From assembly GCF_013817345.1 (NCBI RefSeq), contig NZ_JACDCW010000014.1, positions 1 through 56,489 of the forward strand: a DNA stretch of 56,489 nucleotides. Direction: 5' to 3'. Under the pieces are notes generated by a model. It ran no database searches. It was not told the origin of the DNA and worked only from the letters and a program-made list of their open reading frames with translations. The DNA comes from Methylibium sp. GTDB taxonomy: Bacteria > Pseudomonadota > Gammaproteobacteria > Burkholderiales > Burkholderiaceae_C. The position numbers were made by a program, and so were the translations under genes. Positions 24,582 through 33,369 of this stretch are shown here, piece after piece; the stretch's first letter is position 1; the number at the start of each line of letters is the position of its first letter.

Positions 24582-26248
24582 TTCACGCCGCCGGCTCTTC
24601 AGGACCGGCCGCGCCTCCGCGCGGTGACCGCACCGCGGCGTGGGCTGCGTTGCAATCGCACTTCGAGGCGCACGGCCGCCGTTTCGATCTGCGCGACGCC
24701 TTTGCCGCTGACGCGCAGCGCTTCGAGCGTTTCAGTCTGGAGGCGCCGCACGTCTTTGCCGATCTGTCGAAGAACCGGCTCGACGACACCGCGCTGGCAC
24801 TGCTGCTGCAACTCGCGCGAGAAACCGGTGTGGAGGCGCACCGCGACGCGATGTTCGCCGGCGCGCCGATCAACGCCACCGAAGGCCGTGCCGTCCTGCA
24901 CACGGCGCTGCGCGCTCCGCGGGGCAAGGCGCCGTTCAGCGACGAGGTGCACGAGACGCTGGACGCCATGCTGGCTTACGCCGACGAGGTGCGCGACCCG
25001 GCCCGCAGCGCGATCCGCGACGTGGTCAACATCGGCATTGGGGGCTCCGACCTCGGTCCGCAGATGGCGGTGCCGGCGCTCGCCGCTTACTGCCAACCGG
25101 GCTTGCGCCTGCATTTCGTCGCCAACGTCGATGGCCACGATCTGGCGCGGCTGCTGACCACGTTGGAGCCGGAGCGCACGCTCTTCGTCGTCGCCTCCAA
25201 GACCTTCACCACCCAGGAAACGCTGGCCAACGCGCAGACGGCCAAGACCTGGTTCCTCGAGCGAATGGGCGAGAGCGGAGTGGCGGCGTTGCGGCGGCAT
25301 TTCGTCGCGACCACCACCAACGTCAGCGCGGCGGCGGCCTTCGGCATCGAGACCACCTTCGGTTTCTGGGACTGGGTGGGAGGGCGCTACTCGCTGTGGA
25401 GCGCGATCGGCTTGCCGATCGCCATCGCGCTGGGCTCCGTGCACTTTCGCGCGCTGCTGGCCGGCGCGCACGCGATGGATCGCCATTTCGCCGAGGCGCC
25501 CCTGCACCGCAACCTGCCGGTGCTGCTGGGCCTGCTGGATGTGTGGAACCGCAACTTCCACGGCTTTTCCAGCCGCAGCGTGGCGCCCTATCACCAGGGG
25601 CTGGCGCGCCTGCCGGCCTATCTGCAGCAGCTGGAGATGGAGAGCAACGGCAAGTGCGTGGACATCGACGGCGAGCCGCTGGTCCATGCGAGCAGCCCGG
25701 TGGTCTGGGGCGAGCCCGGCACCAACGGGCAGCACGCCTATTTCCAGATGCTGCACCAGGGCACCGACGTGATCCCGGTCGAGTTCATCGCCGTGCGCGA
25801 GACCAGCCATGCCCTGCTCGATGTGCCGCCGACCGTGCGAGCCGTGCTCGACGCTCAGCACGTCAAGCTGCTCGCCAACTGCTTGGCACAGTCGCAGGCG
25901 CTCATGCAGGGCCAGAGCTTCGAGCAGGCACTCGGCTCGAAGGCGCCGACCGCCTCGCAGACGCTCGCGCCCGAAGTGATCGCCCGTCACCGCAGCTTTC
26001 CCGGCAATCGGCCGAGCACGACGCTGCTGCTCGAGCGGCTCGATCCCGCGGGCCTGGGTGCGCTGATCGCGCTCTACGAGCACCGCGTGTTCACGAGCGG
26101 CGCCGTGTGGGGCATCAACAGCTTCGACCAGTGGGGCGTCGAACTCGGCAAGGCCTTGTGCAATGCACTGCTGCCGCGCTTCGAGAGCGGCGACGACGCA
26201 GGGCTCGATGCTTCGACCGCGGGGCTGCTCGCAAGACTGCGCCGTTGA
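24578..26248 (+). CDS. pgi: Glucose-6-phosphate isomerase
   Basis: A 556-residue enzyme that interconverts glucose-6-phosphate and fructose-6-phosphate. [50 protein letters not shown] and [20 protein letters not shown] are the standard signatures, with the C-terminal [18 protein letters not shown] carrying the catalytic lysine. The start is GTG at 24578, overlapping the tal stop by four bases; no ATG gives a complete N-terminus in this frame. The tal-pgi pair links glycolysis and the pentose phosphate pathway in one transcript. Confidence 0.95.
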   Translation: MIHAAGSSGPAAPPRGDRTAAWAALQSHFEAHGRRFDLRDAFAADAQRFERFSLEAPHVFADLSKNRLDDTALALLLQLARETGVEAHRDAMFAGAPINATEGRAVLHTALRAPRGKAPFSDEVHETLDAMLAYADEVRDPARSAIRDVVNIGIGGSDLGPQMAVPALAAYCQPGLRLHFVANVDGHDLARLLTTLEPERTLFVVASKTFTTQETLANAQTAKTWFLERMGESGVAALRRHFVATTTNVSAAAAFGIETTFGFWDWVGGRYSLWSAIGLPIAIALGSVHFRALLAGAHAMDRHFAEAPLHRNLPVLLGLLDVWNRNFHGFSSRSVAPYHQGLARLPAYLQQLEMESNGKCVDIDGEPLVHASSPVVWGEPGTNGQHAYFQMLHQGTDVIPVEFIAVRETSHALLDVPPTVRAVLDAQHVKLLANCLAQSQALMQGQSFEQALGSKAPTASQTLAPEVIARHRSFPGNRPSTTLLLERLDPAGLGALIALYEHRVFTSGAVWGINSFDQWGVELGKALCNALLPRFESGDDAGLDASTAGLLARLRR

Positions 26249-26311
26249 CGGCTTCGCTAGCGGGAGGCGTCGGCCGGAGAAGCCCAGCCGACCGCGGCTC
26301 GCGGCGCCAGA

Positions 26312-26886
26312 CTACTTCTTCCGCGGCGATGCCGCCGAATCGACTTCGCGCGAAGCGCCTGTGGAGCCGCCTTGCACGCCAAGCGTGCCACCGGTGCCCA
26401 GACCGCCCTTGACGGTCTGCGCCTTGTAATTGCGCACAGCCTTGACGAGCTGGTTGTAGCTGTCGACGAACGCGGCAACGATGAGCTTGCCCTCGGGCGT
26501 CTTCGTGTACGCGCTACCCGCCCCGGACCCGGCCCAGCCGTACATGCTGCTCCAGGCGCCGAAATCGAAGCCGCCGGCGCTGCCTTCGGCCGCTGCGAGT
26601 TGAACGCCCGAGCGGTTGTCGATCATCACCAGCGTGGTCGCGGCCTCGTTCTGCTTCACGTTGCCCGCGAGGCTGCCGAGCACGCCCAGACTGCGGGTAA
26701 GGCCCTGATCGCCGCGCCCATGCCGCCGGTGTTCGCAGCCGCTCACGGCGCTTTTTTCGCCGCCGCCGAGGGTCGGCATCGTCGCCACGCAGGCGCTCAA
26801 TGTCAGGCCGCAGCGCCGGCGAGCGCGATACGCATCCGGGAAGCGGCACCGGTTTGCGCCACGCGCTTGTCGTGATTGGTTCGCAT
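26312..26886 (-). pseudogene. Decayed CsgG/HfaB-like lipoprotein gene (internal deletion and frameshifts)
   Basis: The ATG at 26886 opens a signal-like segment (MRTNHDKRVAQTGAASRMRI) that hits a stop after ALAGAAA. The lipobox LTLSAC and VATMPTLGGGEKSAVSG continue in another frame. After that a short piece, AANTGGMGAAI, is again displaced. The frame then resumes with GSLAGNVKQNEAATTLVMID, NRSGVQLAAAEGSAGGFDF and YKAQTVKGGLGTGGTLGVQG, the C-terminal third of secreted CsgG/HfaB-type proteins as I know them. The central domain, more than 100 residues, is missing. This reads as a gene that has lost its middle and gained at least two frameshifts. A short expressed remnant cannot be excluded. Confidence 0.6.
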
Positions 26887-27013
26887 CATCGGCCTCCGCT
26901 CGCTGCGGCCGGCTCCCAGCCGACTCGATGCGATCTTGCATCGCTAGGCTTGCGAGTCAATCACCATGCTGAACCTCAAATTAGAGGTCAGCGGCTTGTC
27001 GGGGTACCGAGGC

Positions 27014-28210
27014 TCAGGGGCGTTCGGTCGCGAGCCAGCGCTCGGCCAGTCGGACCCACAAGGTGGCGCCCAGGGGGATCAGGTCGTCGTTGAAGTCGTA
27101 GCTCGGGTTGTGCAGCATGCACGGCCCCATGCCGTGGCCGCCCTCGCGGTGCGCGCCGTCGCCGTTGCCGATGACGAAATAGGACCCCGGCCTGGCCTGC
27201 AGGAAATAGCTGAAGTCCTCGGCGCCCATGGTCGGCTCGAACTCGAGCACGTTCTCGGGCCCGACCACGTCGGCCATCACGTCCTGCGCGAAACGGGTTT
27301 CGGCCTCGTGGTTGATCGTCGGCGGATAGTTGCGCTCGAAGTGGAACTCGCAGGTCGCCTCGAAAGCGGCGCAGGTCGCCTCGGCCACGGTTTTCATGCG
27401 CCGCTCGATCAGATCCAGCACTTCGGTGGTGAAGCTGCGCACCGTGCCTTCAAGGACACAGGCGTCGGGCACCACGTTGGTAGCCTCGCCCGTGTGGATC
27501 ATCGTCACCGAGATCACGCCGGTGTCGATCGGCCGCTTGTTGCGCGTGATGATGGTCTGGAAGGCCTGCACCATCTGGCAGGCGACCGGCACCGGGTCGA
27601 GGCCGAGGTGCGGCATGGCGGCATGCGAGCCCTTGCCACGGATGGTGATCTTGAACTCATTGCTGCTCGCGAACACCGGGCCTGCCTTGACGGCGAACTG
27701 GCCGACTGCCAGCCCGGGCCAGTTGTGCGCGCCGAAGATCGCCTCCATCGGGAATCTGTCGAACAGGCCGTCCTTGATCATCTCGCGCGCGCCGCCGCCG
27801 CCTTCCTCGGCCGGCTGGAAGATCAGGTAGACGGTGCCATCGAAGTTGCGGTGCTGTGCGAAGTGCTTGGCCGCCGCGAGCAGCATCGCGGTGTGGCCGT
27901 CATGGCCGCACGCATGCATCTTGCCGGGGTGCTTGCTGGCGTGCGCGAAGCGGTTGTGCTCGGTCACCGGCAGGGCGTCCATGTCGGCGCGCATGCCGAC
28001 CGTGCGCTGCGACGTTCCGTTCTTCACGATGCCCACCACGCCCGTCTTGCCCAGGCCCCGGTGCACCGGAATGCCCCAGTCGGCCAGCGCCCGGGCGATC
28101 ACGTCGGAGGTGCGCTGCTCCTCGAAGCAGAGCTCCGGGTGCGCGTGCAGATCACGGCGGATCGCCGCGACCTCGCTGCTTGCGGCCAGGATGGATTCGA
28201 TCAACTGCAT
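27014..28210 (-). CDS. M20 family metallo-amidohydrolase (hippurate hydrolase / N-acyl amino acid amidase type)
   Basis: A 398-residue M20D peptidase-like amidohydrolase. The di-metal site is seen in MHACGHDGHTAMLLAAAKH, QPAEEGGGGAREMI, FGAHNWPG and the late TMGAEDFSYFLQARPG. The lid domain has GKGSHAAMPHLGLDPV. Family members cut N-acyl amino acids such as hippurate, or indole-3-acetyl conjugates; substrate choice is not predictable. No signal peptide, so cytoplasmic. The ABC-type binding protein gene lies 136 bases upstream on the same strand, raising the possibility that the two serve one imported compound. Confidence 0.9.
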   Translation of the reverse strand: MQLIESILAASSEVAAIRRDLHAHPELCFEEQRTSDVIARALADWGIPVHRGLGKTGVVGIVKNGTSQRTVGMRADMDALPVTEHNRFAHASKHPGKMHACGHDGHTAMLLAAAKHFAQHRNFDGTVYLIFQPAEEGGGGAREMIKDGLFDRFPMEAIFGAHNWPGLAVGQFAVKAGPVFASSNEFKITIRGKGSHAAMPHLGLDPVPVACQMVQAFQTIITRNKRPIDTGVISVTMIHTGEATNVVPDACVLEGTVRSFTTEVLDLIERRMKTVAEATCAAFEATCEFHFERNYPPTINHEAETRFAQDVMADVVGPENVLEFEPTMGAEDFSYFLQARPGSYFVIGNGDGAHREGGHGMGPCMLHNPSYDFNDDLIPLGATLWVRLAERWLATERP

Positions 28211-28346
28211 CGGCGTCTCCGGCGCGGGCCGAAGGCCCGATCGAAGGCATGGTAACGCCGGGTTTTTGCGCGCTCTGAACCGGGGTTTTGGCTCGGTGGC
28301 CGGCTGGGGCGCCGCGTTCAGGCTGGCGCCTGCCCGGTCTCGCAGC

Positions 28347-29471
28347 TCAGCGGCGGACCTTGCCGTCCGCAGTGATCATCGACAGATCCACGAAGCGGGA
28401 TGCCACATGGCTGCGCGGGCCGAAGTTGACGCTGAAGCCGCCAAAGTTGGCATTGCTGATCGACTCGAGCCCGGCGATCAGCTGATCGCGCGCCGGCGCC
28501 TTGCCGGCGCGCTTGAGGCCTTCGGTCATCACCTTGGCCGCCAGGTAACCCTCGATGCTGGAGTAGTTGGCGGTGGCGTCGCCGCCGGCCTTCTTGACGG
28601 CTTCCAGATACTCGCGCGAGATGGGCGTGGTGGTGCTGAACGGGAAGGGCATCACCTGGCTGACCATGATGCCGTTGCCCTCGCGGCCCAGCTCGTCGGC
28701 CAGCGCCTGCGTGCCCACAAAGCTCACGTTGAAGAAGGTGCCGCCGTAGCCTGCCTTGCGCGCCTCGCGGATGAAGGCCGCGCAGCTCTTGTAGGCGCCG
28801 ATCTGCACCACGGCGTTGGGCTGCTTGGCGACGATGTCGCTCACCGCCTTGCTCACTTCGACCGTGTTGCGCTCAACCGTGCCGGTGGCCACCGGCTCGA
28901 GCTTGAGTGCCTTGAGCGCCCGGTTGACGCCTTCCAGGCCGGCCTTGCCGTAGGCGTCGTTCTGATAAAAAACCGCGATCTTGTTCAGGCCCAGCGTGGT
29001 GAGCTGCTTGACGATCAGGGCGGTCTCGTCGTAGTAGGAGCCGCGCAGGTGGAACACGTAACGCGAGAACGGATCGCGCAGCGCCTCGGCGCCGGTGAAC
29101 GGCCCGAAGAAGGGAATCTTCGCCTCGTTGACCAGCGGCAGCGCGGCCAGGGAAGTGGGCGTGCCGACATAGCCGAACAGCGCGAACACCTCGTCCTTGA
29201 TGAAGCGCTCGGTGTTGGCCTTGCAGCGGTCGGGCTCGTAGCCGTCGTCCAGCGTCCTGAGTTCGATGTCCTGGCCGTTGACGCCGCCGTTGGCGTTGAC
29301 CTGGTCGAAGAAGATCTTCGCCCCCTTGTTCATCTGCAGGCCGAGCTGCGCGGCGGGCCCGGTGAAGGCGGCCGACTGGCCGAGGACGAGCTTCTTTTCC
29401 TGCGCCAGCGCAGGCAGCGCCACAACGGCGGAGCAGGCACCGATCTGCTTGATCAGGTCGCGACGGTTCAT
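28347..29471 (-). CDS. ABC transporter substrate-binding protein, branched-chain amino acid (LivK) type
   Basis: A 374-residue periplasmic binding protein of the type I fold. The N-terminus MNRRDLIKQIGACSAVVALP has a twin-arginine-like RRDLIK followed by a hydrophobic stretch and an ALAQ cleavage site, so export through Tat is possible. LVLGQSAAFTGPAAQLGLQM, GGVNGQDIELRTLDDGYEPD and AVFYQNDAYGKAGLEGVNRA are typical of family 4 receptors for amino acids, amides or aromatic acids. No permease or ATPase gene is adjacent, so it must share a transporter encoded elsewhere. The ATG at 29471 gives the complete signal sequence. Confidence 0.9.
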   Translation of the reverse strand: MNRRDLIKQIGACSAVVALPALAQEKKLVLGQSAAFTGPAAQLGLQMNKGAKIFFDQVNANGGVNGQDIELRTLDDGYEPDRCKANTERFIKDEVFALFGYVGTPTSLAALPLVNEAKIPFFGPFTGAEALRDPFSRYVFHLRGSYYDETALIVKQLTTLGLNKIAVFYQNDAYGKAGLEGVNRALKALKLEPVATGTVERNTVEVSKAVSDIVAKQPNAVVQIGAYKSCAAFIREARKAGYGGTFFNVSFVGTQALADELGREGNGIMVSQVMPFPFSTTTPISREYLEAVKKAGGDATANYSSIEGYLAAKVMTEGLKRAGKAPARDQLIAGLESISNANFGGFSVNFGPRSHVASRFVDLSMITADGKVRR

Positions 29472-29698
29472 GCGGGTGTCCTTGGCGGGTGAAGCCGGGG
29501 CCCGCGCGCAACGCGACCGGCCGGCGTGTTCATGTCTTTCGAGAATAGCTGCGGTGATGCGGCAGTCCAAGGCAGACATTGCGGTTTGACGCTGCGGCGC
29601 ATCGGCAGGCCATGCGTGTGACATGATTTCGTGATGAGTTGCACTGTTGACGCCCGGGCGACAAGCGGCCCCGAAGGGCCGGTCGAGATGGCTTGCGC

Positions 29699-30805
29699 GT
29701 GAAGCGGCCGCCCCTCTCGTGCCGCACATGGGCGTTCCTGGGCGCAGTGTCGATCGCCGGTGCCGCGCTCGTCGTGCTCGGTGGCTGCAGTTCCGTGGGT
29801 TACCTGTCGCAATCGGTCCAGGGTCACCTGGGCGTGATGAACGCGGCGCGGCCGGTTGCCGACTGGCTGTCCGATGCCGGCACGCCAGCCGAGTTGCGCG
29901 AGCGCCTGCTCCTCAGTCAGCGCATCCGCGATTTCGCCGTGCGCGAACTGGCGCTGCCCGACAACGCCAGCTACCGGCGCTACGCCGCGCTCGACCGCCC
30001 GGCGGTGGTGTGGAACGTGGTGGCGGCGCCGGAGCTGTCGCTGACGCTGAAGACTTGGTGCTTTCCGGTCGTCGGCTGCGTCGGCTACCGCGGTTACTTC
30101 GAGCGCGCGGGCGCCACGGCGCTTGCGGACGAGCTGCGCGCCGCGGGCCTGGAGGCCGGCGTGTACGGCGTGCCGGCGTATTCCACACTCGGCAAGCTGC
30201 CCTTCGACTACTTCGCCGACCCGCTGCTCAGCACCTTCATCCGCTACCCCGAAGGCGAACTGGCGCGGCTGATCTTTCACGAACTGGCGCATCAGGTCTC
30301 CTATGCCAAGAACGACACCGAGTTCAACGAAAGCTTCGCGACGGCAGTCGAGCGTCTTGGCGGCGCGCGCTGGCTGCAAGAGCAGGCCGACGAGGCGGCG
30401 CGCGATGAATACCGGCGCTACGACGCCCGCCGCCACGACTTCAAGGCGCTGGCGCTCGCCACGCGCAAGCAGCTGGAGGCGGTCTACGAGAGTGCCGCAA
30501 GCGATGCGGAGAAGCGGCGCGCCAAGGCCGACGTGATGGCGCGAATGCGTGCCGAACACCAGCGACTCAAGGACGGTCCGTGGGAGGGCTACCGCGGTTA
30601 CGACGCCTGGTTCGCCAACGCCAACAACGCGAGCCTCGGCGTGCAGGCCGCCTACAACGCGCTGGTGCCCGCGTTCGAGGCGCTGTTCGAGGCCGAGGGC
30701 CGCGACTTCCCGCGCTTCTACGCCGAGGTCGAGCGCCTGGCCGCCTTGCCCAAGGAGGAGCGTCGCGCGACACTCGCCGCACTCGATCCGGCGCCGCCGT
30801 CCTGA
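29699..30805 (+). CDS. Lipoprotein zinc aminopeptidase-like protein (PF10023 type)
   Basis: A 368-residue protein with a lipoprotein signal: hydrophobic segment and lipobox VLGGC, with C30 as the lipidated residue. IFHELAHQVSYAKNDTEFNESFA contains a HExxH zinc motif and a downstream glutamate in NESFA, the gluzincin arrangement. It fits the proteobacterial family annotated as putative aminopeptidase. The GTG at 29699 is preferred over a TTG two codons earlier because a GAGAT ribosome site lies at a better distance. It should act in the periplasm, anchored to a membrane. The neighbours give no substrate. Confidence 0.82.
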   Translation: MKRPPLSCRTWAFLGAVSIAGAALVVLGGCSSVGYLSQSVQGHLGVMNAARPVADWLSDAGTPAELRERLLLSQRIRDFAVRELALPDNASYRRYAALDRPAVVWNVVAAPELSLTLKTWCFPVVGCVGYRGYFERAGATALADELRAAGLEAGVYGVPAYSTLGKLPFDYFADPLLSTFIRYPEGELARLIFHELAHQVSYAKNDTEFNESFATAVERLGGARWLQEQADEAARDEYRRYDARRHDFKALALATRKQLEAVYESAASDAEKRRAKADVMARMRAEHQRLKDGPWEGYRGYDAWFANANNASLGVQAAYNALVPAFEALFEAEGRDFPRFYAEVERLAALPKEERRATLAALDPAPPS

Positions 30806-30822
30806 CAGAAAACACTCCCGCG

Positions 30823-31200
30823 ATGCCCGACATCTCCCTGCAGCGCAAGCACCGACTCGGCCTGAAGCGGGCCCGCGAAGTGGCCTGGCAATGGGCCGAG
30901 CAGGCCGAACAGAAGTTCGGCATGGAATGCACAGTTGGAGAGGGCGACCGCGAAGACACGGTCTACTTCACGCGCAGCGGCGTGGCCGGCACGCTGCGGG
31001 TGAGCGCGGACAGCTTCGACATCGACGCGAAGCTCGGTTTGCTGCTCGGTGCCTTTCAGCAGAAGATCGAGGCCGAGATCGAAAAAAACCTCGACATGCT
31101 GCTGGCCGCCGAAGGGCCGCGCGGCAGGGCGGTCGCGCCGAACAAGGCGCCGGCCAAAGCGGCAGACAAGGCGCACAAGAAGGCCTCCAAGAAAGCCTGA
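30823..31200 (+). CDS. Polyhydroxyalkanoic acid system family protein
   Basis: A 125-residue basic protein beginning MPDISLQRKHRLGLKRAREV. This matches the small family annotated as polyhydroxyalkanoic acid system or PHA granule-region protein, found in PHA-making proteobacteria. YFTRSGVAGTLRVSADSFDI is the conserved strand region and the GLLLGAFQQKIEAEIEKNLD helix follows. The tail is lysine/alanine rich (KKASKKA), like other granule- or DNA-associated proteins. No PHA synthase lies in the window. It converges on the ACBP gene with only four bases between the stops. Confidence 0.8.
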   Translation: MPDISLQRKHRLGLKRAREVAWQWAEQAEQKFGMECTVGEGDREDTVYFTRSGVAGTLRVSADSFDIDAKLGLLLGAFQQKIEAEIEKNLDMLLAAEGPRGRAVAPNKAPAKAADKAHKKASKKA

Positions 31201-31214
31201 GGGCTCAGCCTTTC
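31191..31214. terminator. Possible bidirectional terminator between convergent genes
   Basis: GAAAGCCTGAG at 31191-31201 pairs with CTCAGCCTTTC at 31204-31214, with one mismatch and a minimal loop. The stem spans the stop codons of both convergent genes. It ends in TTTC on one strand and in TTTC on the other, so it could stop transcription from both sides. The T-runs are short. Confidence 0.4.
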
Positions 31215-31462
31215 AGGGACTCGACCAGATCGATGTAGTCCTGCATCGCGCCGTCCTTGTCCTTGCCTTTCTGCTCGTTCCAGGCGTCCCACTTGGCGCG
31301 CCCAACCATGTCGGCGAAGCCCGGGCGTGCGCCGTCCACATCGCCTGCGGTGGCCTGCTTGTAGAGCGCGTAGATCTTGAGCAGCGTCATGTTGTCCGGC
31401 TTTTCCGGCAAGGCCTTGGAGTCGGCGACGGCTTGCTCGAAGGCGGCTTTCAGCTCAGGCAT
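31205..31462 (-). CDS. Acyl-CoA-binding protein
   Basis: An 85-residue acyl-CoA-binding protein of the eukaryote-like four-helix type. MPELKAAFEQAVADSKAL, the second-helix LLKIYALYKQATAGDVD, and GRAKWDAWNEQKGKDKDGAM are near-textbook; the tyrosine and lysines that contact the CoA are all present. It buffers long-chain acyl-CoA in the cytoplasm. It stands alone on the minus strand and converges on the PHA-system gene. Confidence 0.95.
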   Translation of the reverse strand: MPELKAAFEQAVADSKALPEKPDNMTLLKIYALYKQATAGDVDGARPGFADMVGRAKWDAWNEQKGKDKDGAMQDYIDLVESLKG

Positions 31463-31672
31463 AGGGGCTCCGGTTCATTCAGGCAGACCGTGAAAACCAG
31501 GTCGGCGCCGGCCATGTTACCGAGCTCCTGCGCGCCAACGACGATGAGGAGTTGCAGTTGCCCGGGGAAGCGGTGGCCTGGTTCTGCAGTCCGTTGGGCC
31601 TTGTCGGGCGTCGGCCGAGCGCGTCCCGCAACAAGCGCTCCCTACAATCCGACGCCCGAGCCCGAGACCTCC

Positions 31673-32605
31673 ATGCCCGCCGTTCGCTTCGACTCCGTCT
31701 CCAAGACCTACCCCGGCGCGCGCGGCGATCTGCAGGCACTGCAGGACGTGAGCTTCGACATCGAAGCGGGCGAGTTCTTCGGCCTGCTCGGCCCCAACGG
31801 CGCGGGCAAGACCACGCTGATCAGCATTCTGGCCGGGCTCGGCCGTGCCACCTCGGGGCGCGTGCGGGTGCATGGCCACGACGTGATCGACGACTACGCC
31901 GCCGCACGCAAGGCGCTTGGCGTGGTGCCGCAGGAGCTGGTGTTCGACCCCTTCTTCAGTGTGCGCGAGACCCTTCGCATCCAGAGCGGCTACTTCGGCG
32001 TGAAGAAGAATGACGACTGGATCGACGAGTTGCTCGCCAACCTGGGTCTGGCCGACAAGGGCGACGCCAACATGCGCCAGCTCTCGGGCGGCATGAAGCG
32101 CCGGGTGCTGGTGGCGCAGGCGCTGGTGCACCGCCCGCCGGTGATCGTGCTCGACGAGCCGACCGCCGGCGTCGATGTGGAGCTGCGCCAGACCCTGTGG
32201 CACTTCATCGCGCGGCTCAACCGCGCCGGCCACACGGTGCTGCTGACCACGCATTACCTCGAAGAAGCCGAAGCACTGTGCGGCCGCATCGCCATGCTCA
32301 AGGCGGGCCGCGTGGTCGCACTCGACCGAACCGCCAACCTGCTGGCCGGTACCGCGAGCACGATGCTGCGCTTCAAGACGGACCAGGTGCTGCCGGCTGC
32401 GCTGGCGGCTCAAGCGCGAATCACGGGCCGCGTCGTTCAGATGACCGCGCACGATGCCGGGGAGGTCGAGGCGTTGTTGGCGGCGCTGCGCAAGGCGCAG
32501 GTGACTGTCGAAGACCTGGAGATCGGGCGCGCCGACCTGGAGGACGTGTTCCTCGAGATCATGCTCGGCCCGGCGCCCCGGGCGGTCGTGGAGACGCTCG
32601 CATGA
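31673..32605 (+). CDS. ABC transporter ATP-binding protein (ABC-2 exporter, YadG type)
   Basis: A 310-residue ATPase with Walker A GPNGAGKTT at residues 40-48, signature LSGGMKRRV near 137 and Walker B VIVLDEPTAGVD near 157, followed by LLTTHYLEEAEALCGRIAML. It pairs with the permease that follows; TGA and ATG overlap by four bases. The pair resembles YadG/YadH, exporters of unknown substrate. The sequence CCTACAAT at 31641-31648 gives a -10-like TACAAT upstream, but no -35 is convincing. Confidence 0.92.
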   Translation: MPAVRFDSVSKTYPGARGDLQALQDVSFDIEAGEFFGLLGPNGAGKTTLISILAGLGRATSGRVRVHGHDVIDDYAAARKALGVVPQELVFDPFFSVRETLRIQSGYFGVKKNDDWIDELLANLGLADKGDANMRQLSGGMKRRVLVAQALVHRPPVIVLDEPTAGVDVELRQTLWHFIARLNRAGHTVLLTTHYLEEAEALCGRIAMLKAGRVVALDRTANLLAGTASTMLRFKTDQVLPAALAAQARITGRVVQMTAHDAGEVEALLAALRKAQVTVEDLEIGRADLEDVFLEIMLGPAPRAVVETLA

Positions 32606-33369
32606 GCGGTGTTATGGATGGCGCCGGCACGCTCTTTCGCAAGGAGATCCTGCGCTTCTGGAAAGTCAGCATTCAGACGGTGGCCGCGCCGGTGCTCACC
32701 GCGGTGCTCTATCTGCTGATCTTCGGCCATGTGCTCGAGGACCACGTGAAAGTCTTCGACGAGGTCGGCTACAGCAGCTTCCTGATCCCCGGTTTGGTGA
32801 TGATGAGCGTGCTGCAGAACGCCTTCGCCAACAGCAGCTCCTCGCTGATCCAAAGCAAGGTGACGGGCAATCTGGTGTTCGTGCTGGTCACACCGCTCAG
32901 CCACTGGGCCTGGTTCGCCGCCTATGTGGGCGCTTCGGTGGTGCGGGGGTTCGTGGTCGGTTGCGGCGTGCTGTTGGTAACGGTGTGGTTCGCACCCCCC
33001 GGCATGGTCGCGCCCTGGTGGACGCTGGCATTCGCGCTGCTCGGCGCCGCGTTGATGGGATCGCTCGGATTGGTCGCCGGCCTGTGGGCCGAGAAATTCG
33101 ATCAGATCGCTGCCTTCCAGAACTTCGTCGTGATGCCGATGACCTTTCTCTCCGGCGTTTTCTACTCCGTCGGCTCGCTGCCGCCCTTCTGGCAGGCGGT
33201 GAGCCACCTGAATCCCTTCTTCTACATGATCGATGGCTTCCGGCGCGGCTTCTTCGGCGTCAGCGATGTTTCGCCGTGGGTGAGCCTGGCGGTGGTGGGT
33301 TCGAGCTTCGCGGTGATTGCCGCCGTTGCGCTGCGGCTTCTCGCAAGCGGCTACAAGCTGCGCACCTGA
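32602..33369 (+). CDS. ABC-2 type transporter permease (YadH type)
   Basis: A 255-residue inner-membrane permease with six hydrophobic segments. TLFRKEILRFWKVSIQTVAAP at the start, SSLIQSKVTGNLVFVLVTPL in the cytoplasmic loop and VMPMTFLSGVFYSVGSLPPF before the last helices are typical of ABC-2 exporters such as YadH. It starts inside the stop codon of the ATPase gene, so equal synthesis is likely. Its last 19 bases overlap the end of the convergent M48 peptidase gene. Confidence 0.92.
   Translation: MSGVMDGAGTLFRKEILRFWKVSIQTVAAPVLTAVLYLLIFGHVLEDHVKVFDEVGYSSFLIPGLVMMSVLQNAFANSSSSLIQSKVTGNLVFVLVTPLSHWAWFAAYVGASVVRGFVVGCGVLLVTVWFAPPGMVAPWWTLAFALLGAALMGSLGLVAGLWAEKFDQIAAFQNFVVMPMTFLSGVFYSVGSLPPFWQAVSHLNPFFYMIDGFRRGFFGVSDVSPWVSLAVVGSSFAVIAAVALRLLASGYKLRT

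Noticed and set aside
24599-26083. A long open frame antisense to pgi
   Set aside because: Codon bias of pgi leaves the reverse frame open. There are no motifs and no ribosome site.
26966-28255. A plus-strand frame opposite the M20 amidohydrolase, starting near a small hairpin at 26973-26988
   Set aside because: It is a reverse shadow of the amidohydrolase. The ACCTC-AAATTA-GAGGT hairpin is too short to interpret.
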